Positions 36,010-43,837 of a stretch of 64,000 nucleotides of DNA are shown here, piece by piece (the first letter of the stretch is position 1; every line of letters begins with the position of its first letter). The translations under genes and the position numbers were made by a program. Below the pieces are notes generated by a model. It did not search any database, was not told the DNA's origin, and saw only the letters and a program-made list of their open reading frames with translations. The stretch comes from Deltaproteobacteria bacterium (GTDB lineage Bacteria; Desulfobacterota; Desulfobacteria; Desulfobacterales; Desulfobacteraceae), in assembly GCA_013151635.1 (NCBI GenBank), contig JAADHV010000070.1:1-64000 (forward strand), written 5' to 3'.

Positions 36010-36060
36010 TAGGCATCATACCTATTTTCTACCTTATTTTTTGATTATTTACAAAGTCCG
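36010..36060 (+). promoter_or_regulatory. Upstream element shared by the two PAS regulator genes (copy B)
   Basis: TAGGCAT (36010-36016) and ATACCTA (36018-36024) form a near-palindrome and are followed by the 32-base element at 36029-36060 shared with 34528-34559. The core TTGATTATTTACAAA is nearly identical between copies. It precedes the PAS kinase start at 36156. Confidence 0.5.
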
Positions 36061-36155
36061 GCCAAATGGTCTAAAAACCTTATAACTAAATTGTGTTATC
36101 CTATAATCATATGCATCTATTCTGTTGAATAATTTATAAAACAAAGAGATTTTGA

Positions 36156-37832
36156 ATGAATAAAGATTTGGCCTGGGAAAAATTGAAAAATCGATTCTTG
36201 GAAGTTGAAAAAAATATTTTTACAACCACCAGTGCTGATGAAAAATCAAGCCGGGACAATCTTGCAGGTTTTATCCTCCTGCTTCTTGACACACTGCCTG
36301 ATCTTTTCTGGGTTAAAGATATGAAAGACCGCTATGTTTTTGTCAATAAAGCTATCTGCAATAAGCTTCTCATGTGCGAAACTCTGGACCAGCCTTTGGG
36401 CAGGACAGATCTTTTTTTTGCCCAAAGGGAAAAGGAAAAAGGGTTTGAACATATTTTCGGACAGATTTGTGTTAACTCGGACAATGTGGTGAAAAAATCA
36501 AAAAAGCCGGAACGGTTTCTGGAAGATGGCCTTGTGCGGGGTAAATATCTTATGCTTGATGTATATAAAGCGCCTGTATTTGATTCTAAAGGCCGTATGA
36601 TTGCAACAATAGGCTGCGCCAGGGACGTAACAGAGGAAAAGGAAATTGAAAAGAACCTGGAACAGGCCAAAAAAAATGTTGCAGAACAGGAAAAAAATAT
36701 TCTCATAGGACAGGTGGCCGGTAAAATGGCCCATGATTTCAATAATATTCTCAGTGCGGTCATGGGCCTTTCAGAAATTGCCATGATGGATTGCCGCCAA
36801 CATGAGATAACCAAGTATCTTGGCTCCATATTAGAGCAGGCGGAGCGCGGCAGGGGCCTGACCCGGAATCTTGCCACTTTTGCAAGTGATAAAAAACCTG
36901 ACCGCAAATATTTTCCTGTTAAAGAAAAAATCGGGCAGGTTATTTCCATCATGAGAAAGGAGTTGGATGGTGTAGATTTGAAATTGGAGATTGAACCTTA
37001 TATGCCTGATTTGTTTGCAGATCCTGATATGATTGAAAACGTGCTTTTAAATCTGGTTGTCAATTCGATCCATGCCATGAGTAAATGCAAGAAGCCTGTT
37101 TTATCCATAAGAGCCTGTTTAAAGGATGTAAATATAATTATTGAGGTTGAAGATAACGGATGCGGTATTCCGGAAGGATTTACGAAAAAAATATTTCAAC
37201 CTTCTTTCACTCTTAAAGGGGGGAGGGATATAAATGGGTCCTATAAGGCCAATATCAAGGGGACAGGTTATGGACTTTCCACTGTGAAAAAGTTTATGGA
37301 TAAGCACAACGGAAATATTACGGTTAATTGTCCATCCGGGCCGGGAACAAAATTTATCCTTAGTTTGCCTCTTATCAGAAAAGGGCTGACAGCCAATAAG
37401 ATCGGCAACACGGGGAAAAAAGAAGTTTTAAAGCGAAAACAAATCCTTCTGGTAGAGGATGAAGAGGCGATTTCCCGGGTCCAGTCCAGGATACTCACGG
37501 ATGAGCCTTTCAGGCATTATGTTGATATTGCATATGACGGCCAGACGGCAATGGATTTTATCAACAAGAAAGGTTATGACCTGGTCAGCCTGGATTATAT
37601 GCTGCCTGGCAGCTATAATGGTATGGATGTATATCATTATATACGTGAACAAAATACTTTAATCCCTGTATTAGTTATTTCAGGCAATATTGAATTTATC
37701 GAATCCATTAATCATCTCATTGAAAATGACTGCTTAATCGCTCATGTTTCAAAACCATGCAGCAATATAGAATACGTCAGGCTTATTAATGATTTGTTAT
37801 TAAAAGCGGCTGGCTATCCCAAAAAAGTTTAA
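36156..37832 (+). CDS. PAS hybrid histidine kinase with C-terminal receiver
   Basis: The 558-residue soluble kinase has a PAS/PAC sensor (about residues 40-165; TIGCARDVTEEKEIEKN at the PAC end). The H-box is AGKMAHDFNNILSAVMGLSE, the ATPase motifs are VVNSIHAM, DNGCGIP and GTGYGLSTVKKF, and the receiver has Asp in LVSLDYMLPG. The HDFNNIL H-box is typical of the NtrB/PAS orphan kinases common in deltaproteobacteria. It may pair with the LuxR-type regulator just upstream, but that protein has no receiver. Confidence 0.87.
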   Translation: MNKDLAWEKLKNRFLEVEKNIFTTTSADEKSSRDNLAGFILLLLDTLPDLFWVKDMKDRYVFVNKAICNKLLMCETLDQPLGRTDLFFAQREKEKGFEHIFGQICVNSDNVVKKSKKPERFLEDGLVRGKYLMLDVYKAPVFDSKGRMIATIGCARDVTEEKEIEKNLEQAKKNVAEQEKNILIGQVAGKMAHDFNNILSAVMGLSEIAMMDCRQHEITKYLGSILEQAERGRGLTRNLATFASDKKPDRKYFPVKEKIGQVISIMRKELDGVDLKLEIEPYMPDLFADPDMIENVLLNLVVNSIHAMSKCKKPVLSIRACLKDVNIIIEVEDNGCGIPEGFTKKIFQPSFTLKGGRDINGSYKANIKGTGYGLSTVKKFMDKHNGNITVNCPSGPGTKFILSLPLIRKGLTANKIGNTGKKEVLKRKQILLVEDEEAISRVQSRILTDEPFRHYVDIAYDGQTAMDFINKKGYDLVSLDYMLPGSYNGMDVYHYIREQNTLIPVLVISGNIEFIESINHLIENDCLIAHVSKPCSNIEYVRLINDLLLKAAGYPKKV

Positions 37833-37981
37833 TTTTCTTTAACTGCTGCGGCCTGTGCTTTGATAATTAACAGGGAGTTTTAAAAAAAGGTTTACAAAAA
37901 ATGATAAAAACGTTTTATCTATGGAGAAATACCCAAAGGGCCGGAAGAAGAAAAAACAGGATTGGATGAAAGGAGCTGTTA

Positions 37982-38548
37982 ATGAAGATCACGATATTGC
38001 AGGGCAGTGCCAGGAAAAAAGGGAATACGGCCAGGGTCGCAGGCTGGGTTGAAGAAGAACTGGCAGCCCAGGGCCATGAAGTTGACCTTGTCTATTTGAA
38101 TTCCCATAACCTGAACGGATGCCTGGGATGCGCAAAATGCAAGGAAAAACCCGATACAATCGGCTGTGTTCAAAAAGACGACATATCTGAAATCCTGGAG
38201 AAAATGGTAAATTCCAAATTGGTTATCTTTGCCTCTCCATTATATTTCTGGGGTGTTACCTCCCAGATCAAAACAGTGATTGACAGAACTTACAGCTTGT
38301 ACACCAACTATCACCAGCCAGGCCATGCCTCCCTTATCGCCGGGCAGCGCCAGGCCCTTCTGGTTACGGGTGCGGGCCCCTATGAGAATAATGCAGAAGG
38401 CGTATTCACGGCTTTTAAGCGGATGCAGAATCCCCACATGGCGGTTAATGCAGGTGAACTTTATATTGGTTTGTGCACAACCCCTGATAACCTGGATGAA
38501 TCGGCTCAACATAAGGCTGTTGAATTTGCGAAAGAGATCGTTTCCTGA
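37982..38548 (+). CDS. NADPH-dependent FMN reductase / flavodoxin-fold protein
   Basis: The 188-residue protein has the flavodoxin-like FMN loop GSARKKGNTARVAGW near residue 8 and FASPLYFWGVTSQIKTVIDR in the middle. A cysteine cluster, CLGCAKC, follows the loop as in iron-sulfur flavoproteins and related reductases. GGAG precedes the ATG. It ends exactly where the convergent methyltransferase gene ends. The substrate is unknown. Confidence 0.82.
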   Translation: MKITILQGSARKKGNTARVAGWVEEELAAQGHEVDLVYLNSHNLNGCLGCAKCKEKPDTIGCVQKDDISEILEKMVNSKLVIFASPLYFWGVTSQIKTVIDRTYSLYTNYHQPGHASLIAGQRQALLVTGAGPYENNAEGVFTAFKRMQNPHMAVNAGELYIGLCTTPDNLDESAQHKAVEFAKEIVS

Positions 38549-39166
38549 TCACCTTGCAACGGCGGTACCCAGGTAATTAAAGCTTATCAGTTTTAAATTG
38601 CTCGTATACATCATGTCCAGGTTCTGGATTTTGAATCCGGCTTTTTTTAAAAGGCCGGGGACGGGCCTGTTCAGATGGCACCCGCCGCTCAGGCGTTTCC
38701 AGATCGGATTAAGCCTGTTTTGCCATTGGAGAATATGGGTATCAGGGGCCTTTCCATGTTCACAAAAAAGCAATTCTCCTCCTGGTTTTAAAACCCGGTT
38801 CATTTCATTCAGAGCTTTTAATACATCCGGGATTGAGCAAAGGGTATAGGTTACCACCACCGTGTCCGCACTGTTTTTTTCAAGCGGGATTTCTTCACCG
38901 GACAAACCAATGAAGTCAACCTTAAACAAGACATCAGCCGCTTTTTTTTCTGCAATTTTCCGCAATTGTTTTGAAGGGTCCAGCCCCCATAAAAAATCAA
39001 TCTTTTTTCGATCATAAAACGGTAAATTTAATCCTGATCCGATGCCGATTTCCAGAACTCTTCCACGGGCCAGGGGAATCACTTTTTTACGCTGATATGT
39101 GATATCTTTGTGGGAACAAACCCAGTGGGTCAGGTTTGGTAAAATGTAATGATTATAAAATTCCAT
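38549..39166 (-). CDS. Class I SAM-dependent methyltransferase
   Basis: The 205-residue protein contains the SAM motif I VLEIGIGSGLNLPFY near residue 35 and TVVVTYTLCSIPDVLKALNE and RVLKPGGELLFCEHG further on. This is the UbiE/phosphatidylethanolamine-methyltransferase-like type. A lipid or small molecule substrate is likely from the family but cannot be fixed. The mobile-element debris begins just upstream of its start. Confidence 0.85.
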   Translation of the reverse strand: MEFYNHYILPNLTHWVCSHKDITYQRKKVIPLARGRVLEIGIGSGLNLPFYDRKKIDFLWGLDPSKQLRKIAEKKAADVLFKVDFIGLSGEEIPLEKNSADTVVVTYTLCSIPDVLKALNEMNRVLKPGGELLFCEHGKAPDTHILQWQNRLNPIWKRLSGGCHLNRPVPGLLKKAGFKIQNLDMMYTSNLKLISFNYLGTAVAR

Positions 39167-39246
39167 TTTGCATACTGCCTTTAGATGGTTGATTTATATT
39201 TCCCCATTTGATTCCCTCTTTACAACCATGAGGAAGGGAATAATAA

Positions 39247-39351
39247 ATGAGCCGACAGGTTGTTACAGAACTAAAAAAGGTTTTATTAGAACCATACTAT
39301 ATGGCAATCAACCCCTTGATAGCAACCATATGTTGTGGTCATATTTGTTGA
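39247..39351 (+). other. Short open frame next to IS debris
   Basis: A 34-codon frame with AGGAAGGG upstream of its ATG ends at TGA just before the IS200-type remnant. It may be the 5' end of the transposase-like gene whose remainder is at 39838-40347, but no sequence continuity can be shown. The 18 bases CGACAGG...CAGAA near 39253 recur inverted at 39359-39376 with two mismatches. Confidence 0.25.
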
Positions 39352-39725
39352 GCTTTGCATTCCGTAACAGCCTGTCGACCAACTGTTGATGCAAAGTAAC
39401 CTCTGGCCCCAAAATTTTGACCTGTAAAATTGTGCCGTCGTCCTGCATGCTTTCTGGCAATATGTATTGCACTTTTCCCTTTAATACAACCTACAACCTG
39501 AAATACTGCATATTTTGGAGGAATTGATATTAACAGATGGACATGATTTCCCATCAGATGCCCTTCTATTATATTTGATTCCTTTTGCAATGCCAATTCT
39601 CTCAAAATCTCACCTAAATATTGTCTTAGAGTGCCGTATATCAACTTCTTCCGATATTTCGGAATTTAAATCAGATGGTACTTGCAATCCCATGTCGTAT
39701 GGTTTAATTTATTATAGTTATTCAC
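39339..39725 (-). pseudogene. tnpA: IS200-type TnpA transposase, inactivated
   Basis: TnpA is a small single-strand DNA transposase of the HUH/Y1 class, normally about 130-150 residues. From a GTG at 39725, with AAGGAG upstream, the frame reads NKLNHTTWDCKYHLI, then TAA (39666-39668), then IPKYRKKLIYGTLRQYLGEI. The HUH site GNHVHLLISIPPKY and GKSAIHIARKH are intact. At the C-terminus the expected catalytic-Tyr helix is replaced by a short tail containing TECKAQQ with Cys. The stop codon and the lost Tyr both argue that it is dead. Confidence 0.8.
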
Positions 39726-39881
39726 CGAAAGTCTCCTTTTCTGTGATCTTTGAGCGGTTCACATTTTTGGAGACTTTCTTATATCCCCGGAATCGTCAAA
39801 CTCTGGGAGTCTCCCCGGCAAAGCCGGGGGCTTACCCAATATTAAGAGTATCGCTGAAAAAGTAAGGTTATTCCGTAACAG
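39359..39881. mobile_element. IS200/IS605-type remnant bounded by a 12-base direct repeat
   Basis: The segment holds a decayed Y1 transposase gene and a subterminal hairpin. The sequence ATTCCGTAACAG occurs at 39359-39370 and again at 39870-39881. IS200/IS605 elements do not normally duplicate their target, so the repeat may be older or come from a rearrangement. Reading to the right of the hairpin, a transposase-like frame resumes (SIAEKVRLFRNRV), which suggests the element landed in another mobile gene. Confidence 0.55.
39812..39830. repeat. Subterminal hairpin of the IS200-type element
   Basis: CCCCGGC and GCCGGGG flank an AAA loop, a seven-base-pair stem of the sort recognised by TnpA near element ends. 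It lies beyond the 5' end of tnpA. A second inverted repeat, GAAAGTCTCC with GGAGACTTTC, spans 39727-39778. Confidence 0.55.
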
Positions 39882-39885
39882 AGTA

Positions 39886-40347
39886 ATGACCGATAAAAAA
39901 CAGTCTCAAATAAAATCATATCAAAAGATGATCAAACAAATTGATAAGTACTGGGATAAACTTTTTGCCGATCCAATTACTGTAGAGACTTCAAGCGGTC
40001 AAATCACGCTCCAGCCCCAGCGTACAAATAATATGCTTGAGCGATTTTTCAGGGATTTGAAACGTAGAAATCGGAAAAAAAGTGGCACAATATCCTTGAA
40101 CAAAAGGCTCAAATCGATGCTTGCTGACACGCCATTAATCAAAAATCTCGACAACCCTGATTATATGCAGATAATTCTTGATGGAAACGACACCTTGGAA
40201 GAGAGATTTAAAAAAATTGACGGCTGTATGGTGACAAAAAAATTAAAGCTGGAACAAAAAACATATGAAAGGATCAGCCCTGAAATGAGAAAAATTATTC
40301 AATGTCCTGATTTGCCGGAGAAGTTGTCATTGTTATTAGCAGCGTAG
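39886..40347 (+). pseudogene. C-terminal part of a transposase-like protein
   Basis: The frame encodes 153 residues from an internal Met, but it stays open and protein-like upstream to about 39838, at the edge of the IS200-type element. The segment RTNNMLERFFRDLKRRNRKKSG, shortened here to its key residues NNMLERFFRDLKRR, resembles the ends of DDE-type transposase-like proteins seen in deltaproteobacteria. No catalytic core is present. I am sure only that it is a fragment of a basic, mobile-element-like protein. Confidence 0.4.
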
Positions 40348-40390
40348 AAGCAAAATTTACGCCAACCGTTATTTGCTGTCATAGGTTAAT

Positions 40391-40639
40391 GTGTTTGAAA
40401 ACTTAAGTGTATTTGAGAATATGGCACTTTCATATTTCAGAAAAAAAGAAAACAAATCGTTTTTTGCTGGCATGTTCTTATCTACTTCCCGCTGTGCAGA
40501 AAAACAAAAAGGGGCAGAAAAAAGAACATTTTTGGAGAAGGCAGCGCAATATTATAAAAAAATGAAAACTATTCCCAAAGCGTCCCGGGAAAATCTGGAT
40601 AAAATTGAAGCGTTTCTAAAGAAAAGTTCAAGTTCATAA
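40391..40639 (+). CDS. Small uncharacterised protein, possibly a fragment
   Basis: I do not recognise this 82-residue frame with confidence. The first 15 residues (LSVFENMALSYFRKK) resemble the Q-loop region of ABC transporter ATPases of the TrpX type, while the rest is lysine-rich and helical. The region around it is full of broken genes, so it may be debris. It lies 31 bases upstream of a decayed lipoprotein gene. Confidence 0.3.
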   Translation: MFENLSVFENMALSYFRKKENKSFFAGMFLSTSRCAEKQKGAEKRTFLEKAAQYYKKMKTIPKASRENLDKIEAFLKKSSSS

Positions 40640-40670
40640 AAAATAATTAACTTAAAGGAGGTACAATAGG

Positions 40671-41130
40671 ATGCAAAAATTAATTTTCGTGGGGTTAGCT
40701 GTCCTGTTTTTTGTATCCAGCGGATGTTCATCATAAACTGCGGATGAAGCGAACAATAAAACACCGGTTCAAAAAAAACAGGCTGTCGTGGAAAAAAAAG
40801 CAGCTGATCCATTGTTGACAAAAAAGGGATTGGAAAAAAAATTGGCTTTGGGGTTACAGCGTACCCCAACGCTGAGTTTGAAAAAATTAAATCCGGTGAC
40901 GATGAATATACGATTTCTTATAATTTGTCGGATCTGAGCCAGGCCAGTAATGACGATGTGAATAAACATTATGAAAAAATATATAAAAACTGATGGATGA
41001 CGGCTGGAAAAGATTTGATGAAATCCATGCGATATTTTCCAAACATAAACAAATGATCCGGTTCACCCATATGTATAAGCCGAAGTTAAAGATGCATAAG
41101 ATATTTACAACTTACGGTCTCATGGAATAA
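40671..41130 (+). pseudogene. Decayed lipoprotein gene
   Basis: A strong AAAGGAGG precedes an ATG and a lipoprotein signal with lipobox SSGCSS. A TAA follows directly at 40734-40736. The same frame goes on as TADEANNKTPVQKKQAVVEK until an A-run near 40835, where the sense moves to another frame (GFGVTAYPNAEFEKIKSGDD). A second shift near 40990 leads to MDDGWKRFDEIHAIFSKHK and a stop at 41130. One nonsense codon and two frame breaks argue for a pseudogene. The family is unknown. Confidence 0.65.
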
Positions 41131-41161
41131 AAAAATATTGCCCGGCAGTTAAAAGAGGATA

Positions 41162-41800
41162 TTAATCAAATCCAAAGTGTGACTCAATCCGGTCAAGATC
41201 AAGTTCATTCTCCCTGACCATGTGCGTATAGCGCCTTATTTGAGATCGATTTTTTTTAATATCCTCTTCTATGGAACGGATTTCTCTTAAGATTTTTTTT
41301 CTTTCATTGCTTTTAATACCGTCTTTGACCAGTTCATCTTCCTTATCTGAAATTTTTTCTTTATTGTTTTGAATATCCGTCTTAAGGTTTTCTATCTTTC
41401 TTTGAGAAGTTTTAATATCCTTCTTGATCTGATAAACGGTCTTTCCCTGGTGATAGGCTTCCAGAAATGAATCTTTCATATCATCCGGACAAACCTCATT
41501 GTAGCGATATCCTTTTCCCCCCAGGCGGTAACCGTTTTGCGGGGTACAATATTTTTCCAACCCTTTTTGCCGTCCGCTTTCATATTCCTGGTAATCGGGT
41601 GTCACTCCATATTTTTTACAGGCGTTTCTATGGTTACTGATTTGTGTGGCATGATATCCTCTTGCACCGTCCTCATACCCAATCCCAAACCAGTCCCCCT
41701 GCCGGCAATCAGCTTTATCCAGGCTGGCACAGCCAAAAATAAAAATCAAAAAAATAGTTGATAGAATACAATATAACATTCCATTTTTTGGGGTTATCAT
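41162..41800 (-). CDS. DUF2799-type lipoprotein with C-terminal coiled coil
   Basis: The protein of about 212 residues has a lipoprotein signal with lipobox IFGCAS. A domain follows with DWFGIGYEDGARGY, YQEYESGRQKGLEKYC and YRLGGKGY, the repeated G-x-x-D/G patterns of DUF2799. The last 80 residues are a charged coiled coil. I chose ATG 41800, with GGAG upstream, because the longer frame would put 14 charged residues before the signal and would overlap the remnant at 41833. Function unknown; likely periplasmic or outer-membrane anchored. Confidence 0.7.
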   Translation of the reverse strand: MITPKNGMLYCILSTIFLIFIFGCASLDKADCRQGDWFGIGYEDGARGYHATQISNHRNACKKYGVTPDYQEYESGRQKGLEKYCTPQNGYRLGGKGYRYNEVCPDDMKDSFLEAYHQGKTVYQIKKDIKTSQRKIENLKTDIQNNKEKISDKEDELVKDGIKSNERKKILREIRSIEEDIKKNRSQIRRYTHMVRENELDLDRIESHFGFD

Positions 41801-41832
41801 CGCTTTTTTACTCCATTTTTCTTCAATCATGA

Positions 41833-42096
41833 TCAAACACATATCACGGATCGCCGACTGATGAAATAGATTGGTTTCTTCGGTTTTCTTTTTTTCCTGT
41901 TATCTTCATACCAGGTCTTTTTTTTAATCAGCCTTTCAAGTCTTAACAAAAATTCTTCCAGGTCAAAGGGTTTTGCTAAATAATCATCCACACCGTATCG
42001 AAGGTCCCCTAGTAGGATTAGTAAATGCTTTTTGTCAAGAAATATATGAAACAAAAAATATATTTCTGATTTTGACCGTGAGGTTAAAAAGCTCAT
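41833..42096 (-). pseudogene. Remnant of a response-regulator receiver domain
   Basis: Only the last third of a receiver is recognisable: GVDDYLAKPFDLEEFLLRLE, with the conserved Lys-Pro. The phospho-acceptor Asp and the first strands are missing; the sequence before it (FLDKKHLLILLGD) does not match a receiver. No output domain follows. It lies in the decay zone and is probably not functional. Confidence 0.55.
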
Positions 42097-42253
42097 GGGG
42101 AAAATAAAATTTTCTTTGAAATTATATTGCTTTGTCCTATAATAAATAAAAAAAATGTTGCAATTTTTTTTAAATTCATATATTTAGTTTCGTTCGTTCA
42201 AATAAACTTAAGATTGTATCAAATGAAAAATAAAATATTTCTACTAACTGCCA

Positions 42254-42331
42254 CGGGCAGACCTGGTATTTCACCAGAGTTTGCCCGCAACAAAACATGA
42301 AAGTCCTGATTTGGATTGCAAAGACTTTCAT
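42254..42331 (+). promoter_or_regulatory. Two tandem hairpins in the 5' leader of the SLOG-like gene
   Basis: Hairpin 1 (42254-42287) pairs CGGGCA with TGCCCG and, inside it, CTGGT with ACCAG. Hairpin 2 (42297-42331) pairs ATGAAAGTC with GACTTTCAT, nine perfect pairs. Neither is followed by a T run, so they are not simple terminators. They lie 41-118 bases before the ATG and could be a structured leader RNA. The rest of the gap 42097-42371 is AT-rich with nothing clear. Confidence 0.5.
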
Positions 42332-42371
42332 ATAAAGATAGCAGTCTATAAAAAAGGGAGACATAATAACC

Positions 42372-42920
42372 ATGAGTAAGAAAGAATACAGTCTGTACAG
42401 CGGCGGGCTTAGGGGTGCGGAAGAGACGTTTGGTGAATGTGCGGAAGCACATGGTATAAATGAAATAAATTTTTCATTTAACGGGCATAAGTGCTCACGG
42501 GGAAAAAATATTACCCTGCTGGATGATGAGGAACTGAAGAAAGGCAATATCAGTATGGAGATAGTTTCTGCACGAATGGGCAGGAGATATGCACAAGCCG
42601 ATAAAATCAGAAAAGTGTTTCAGATAATTTTCCATATGGTCAACAAAGGGTATCAGGTTTTTGCCATAGGCTGGATACAGTCTGATAAGACAGTTAAGGG
42701 CGGAACCGGCTGGGGTGTTGAGCTTGCCAAATTTTTTAACAGACCTGTAAGTGTTTTTGATCAAGATACAAACAAATGGTATACGTGGGAAAAAGATGAC
42801 TGGGTAGAAGATGAACCTGTAATTTTACATAGAACTTTTTGCGGAACCGGCACCAGGAATCTTTCGGATGAAGGTAAAAAGGCGATTGAAGATCTTTTCA
42901 ATCGCTCGTTTGCATTATAA
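42372..42920 (+). CDS. SLOG-like Rossmann-fold protein
   Basis: The 182-residue protein has features of the SLOG superfamily of nucleotide-binding proteins. There is an early glycine motif YSGGLRGAEETFGE, a central hydrophobic strand QVFAIGWIQ, the second loop KGGTGWGVELAKFFNRPVSV, and a C-terminal FCGTGTRNLSDEGKKAIEDL. Some SLOG proteins sense or make nucleotide ligands in defence systems, while others are of unknown role; no effector domain is attached here. GGGAG precedes the ATG. It stands alone between decayed genes and a convergent transporter gene, behind a structured leader, so it may be a recent arrival. The family assignment is moderately sure; the function is not. Confidence 0.6.
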   Translation: MSKKEYSLYSGGLRGAEETFGECAEAHGINEINFSFNGHKCSRGKNITLLDDEELKKGNISMEIVSARMGRRYAQADKIRKVFQIIFHMVNKGYQVFAIGWIQSDKTVKGGTGWGVELAKFFNRPVSVFDQDTNKWYTWEKDDWVEDEPVILHRTFCGTGTRNLSDEGKKAIEDLFNRSFAL

Positions 42921-42951
42921 TTGCAATCCGGCCCGGCTAACCTGGGAAAGT

Positions 42952-43827
42952 TCAACTTTCTTTTGCCTGGGTCATTATCCCTGCAAAAAGGGTTGTCCCG
43001 ATAATGATCAAACCGCCTGTAAGAGTTCTTGTCCCTGGTATTTCATTTAGCATGAAAAAAGCAAGAATGATTCCGTAGACCGGTTCGAGTCCTGCAATGA
43101 CTGCTGCGGTCTGCGCCCTGATAATTGACAGGGATTTTATAAAAAGGGTATGGGCAAGGGCTGTGCAGACAACGCCTAAAAATATGAGAGAAGGAAGGTC
43201 AATGAGCTGGGGGCTTTTAACCCTCATTAAGGCGATTGGCAAAAGAAGAAATACAGCGGCAAAAAAATTTTGATAAAATGCCACGGTCACAGGGTCTGCA
43301 ATCCTTGCATTTTTTCTGTTAACAAGGGCTAAGACTGCAAAGGTAAAGCCTGAAATGATCCCGAAAAATCCGCCTTTTGTGATATTGTTTGAAAAATCAA
43401 AATCCGGGATAACAAGAAGAATGCCGATAAAAACAATGCCTGCTGTAAAAACATCAATAATTTTGAGTTTTTCTTTGAAAACAGGGGGTTCTATGAATGT
43501 CACAAATAATGGGAATGTGGAAAAGGTTATAAGTCCTATGGCCACACTTGAAACTTGAATGGAATAAAAAAAAGTAAACCAGTGGACCGCAAGAAGGATT
43601 CCCTGGAGAATGAAAAAGAAAAGCTTTTTTTTTTCAAAGATAAAAAAGCTTGTTCTTGAAAAAAAATGTGCATGCAAAAACAGCGCAATAGAGGCAAAAA
43701 CAGTTCTTCCAAGGACAATATAAAGAGGGCTACAGGACAGAAATTTTCCAAAAAGACCTGCAAATCCGAAAAGTAAGACAGCAATATGGATTTGTGCAAC
43801 CCCTTTATTTAATATTGATTCTTTCAA
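42952..43827 (-). CDS. EamA/DMT family membrane transporter
   Basis: The 291-residue protein has about ten hydrophobic helices in two EamA repeats. Telling segments are GFAGLFGKFLSCSPLYIVLGR near the N-terminus, shortened here to LYIVLGRTVFASIALF, and VIAGLEPVYGIILAFFMLNE near the C-terminus. It is the last gene of the helicase-RidA-EttA-EamA unit, ten bases after ettA. Metabolite export is usual for the family; the substrate is unknown. Confidence 0.85.
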   Translation of the reverse strand: MKESILNKGVAQIHIAVLLFGFAGLFGKFLSCSPLYIVLGRTVFASIALFLHAHFFSRTSFFIFEKKKLFFFILQGILLAVHWFTFFYSIQVSSVAIGLITFSTFPLFVTFIEPPVFKEKLKIIDVFTAGIVFIGILLVIPDFDFSNNITKGGFFGIISGFTFAVLALVNRKNARIADPVTVAFYQNFFAAVFLLLPIALMRVKSPQLIDLPSLIFLGVVCTALAHTLFIKSLSIIRAQTAAVIAGLEPVYGIILAFFMLNEIPGTRTLTGGLIIIGTTLFAGIMTQAKES

Positions 43828-43837
43828 ATCAAACCCA

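Noticed and set aside
39168-39389. A 73-codon plus-strand frame near the IS remnant
   Set aside because: It reads through the inverted repeats and the tnpA 3' end and has no recognisable sequence or clear start signal.
42254-42331. A retron-type non-coding RNA
   Set aside because: No reverse transcriptase gene is adjacent, and the hairpins lie within the leader of a protein gene.
42946-42960. GAAAGT/ACTTTC mini-hairpin between the SLOG-like and EamA genes
   Set aside because: The stem is short and AT-rich and overlaps the EamA stop codon, so it is too weak to call a terminator.
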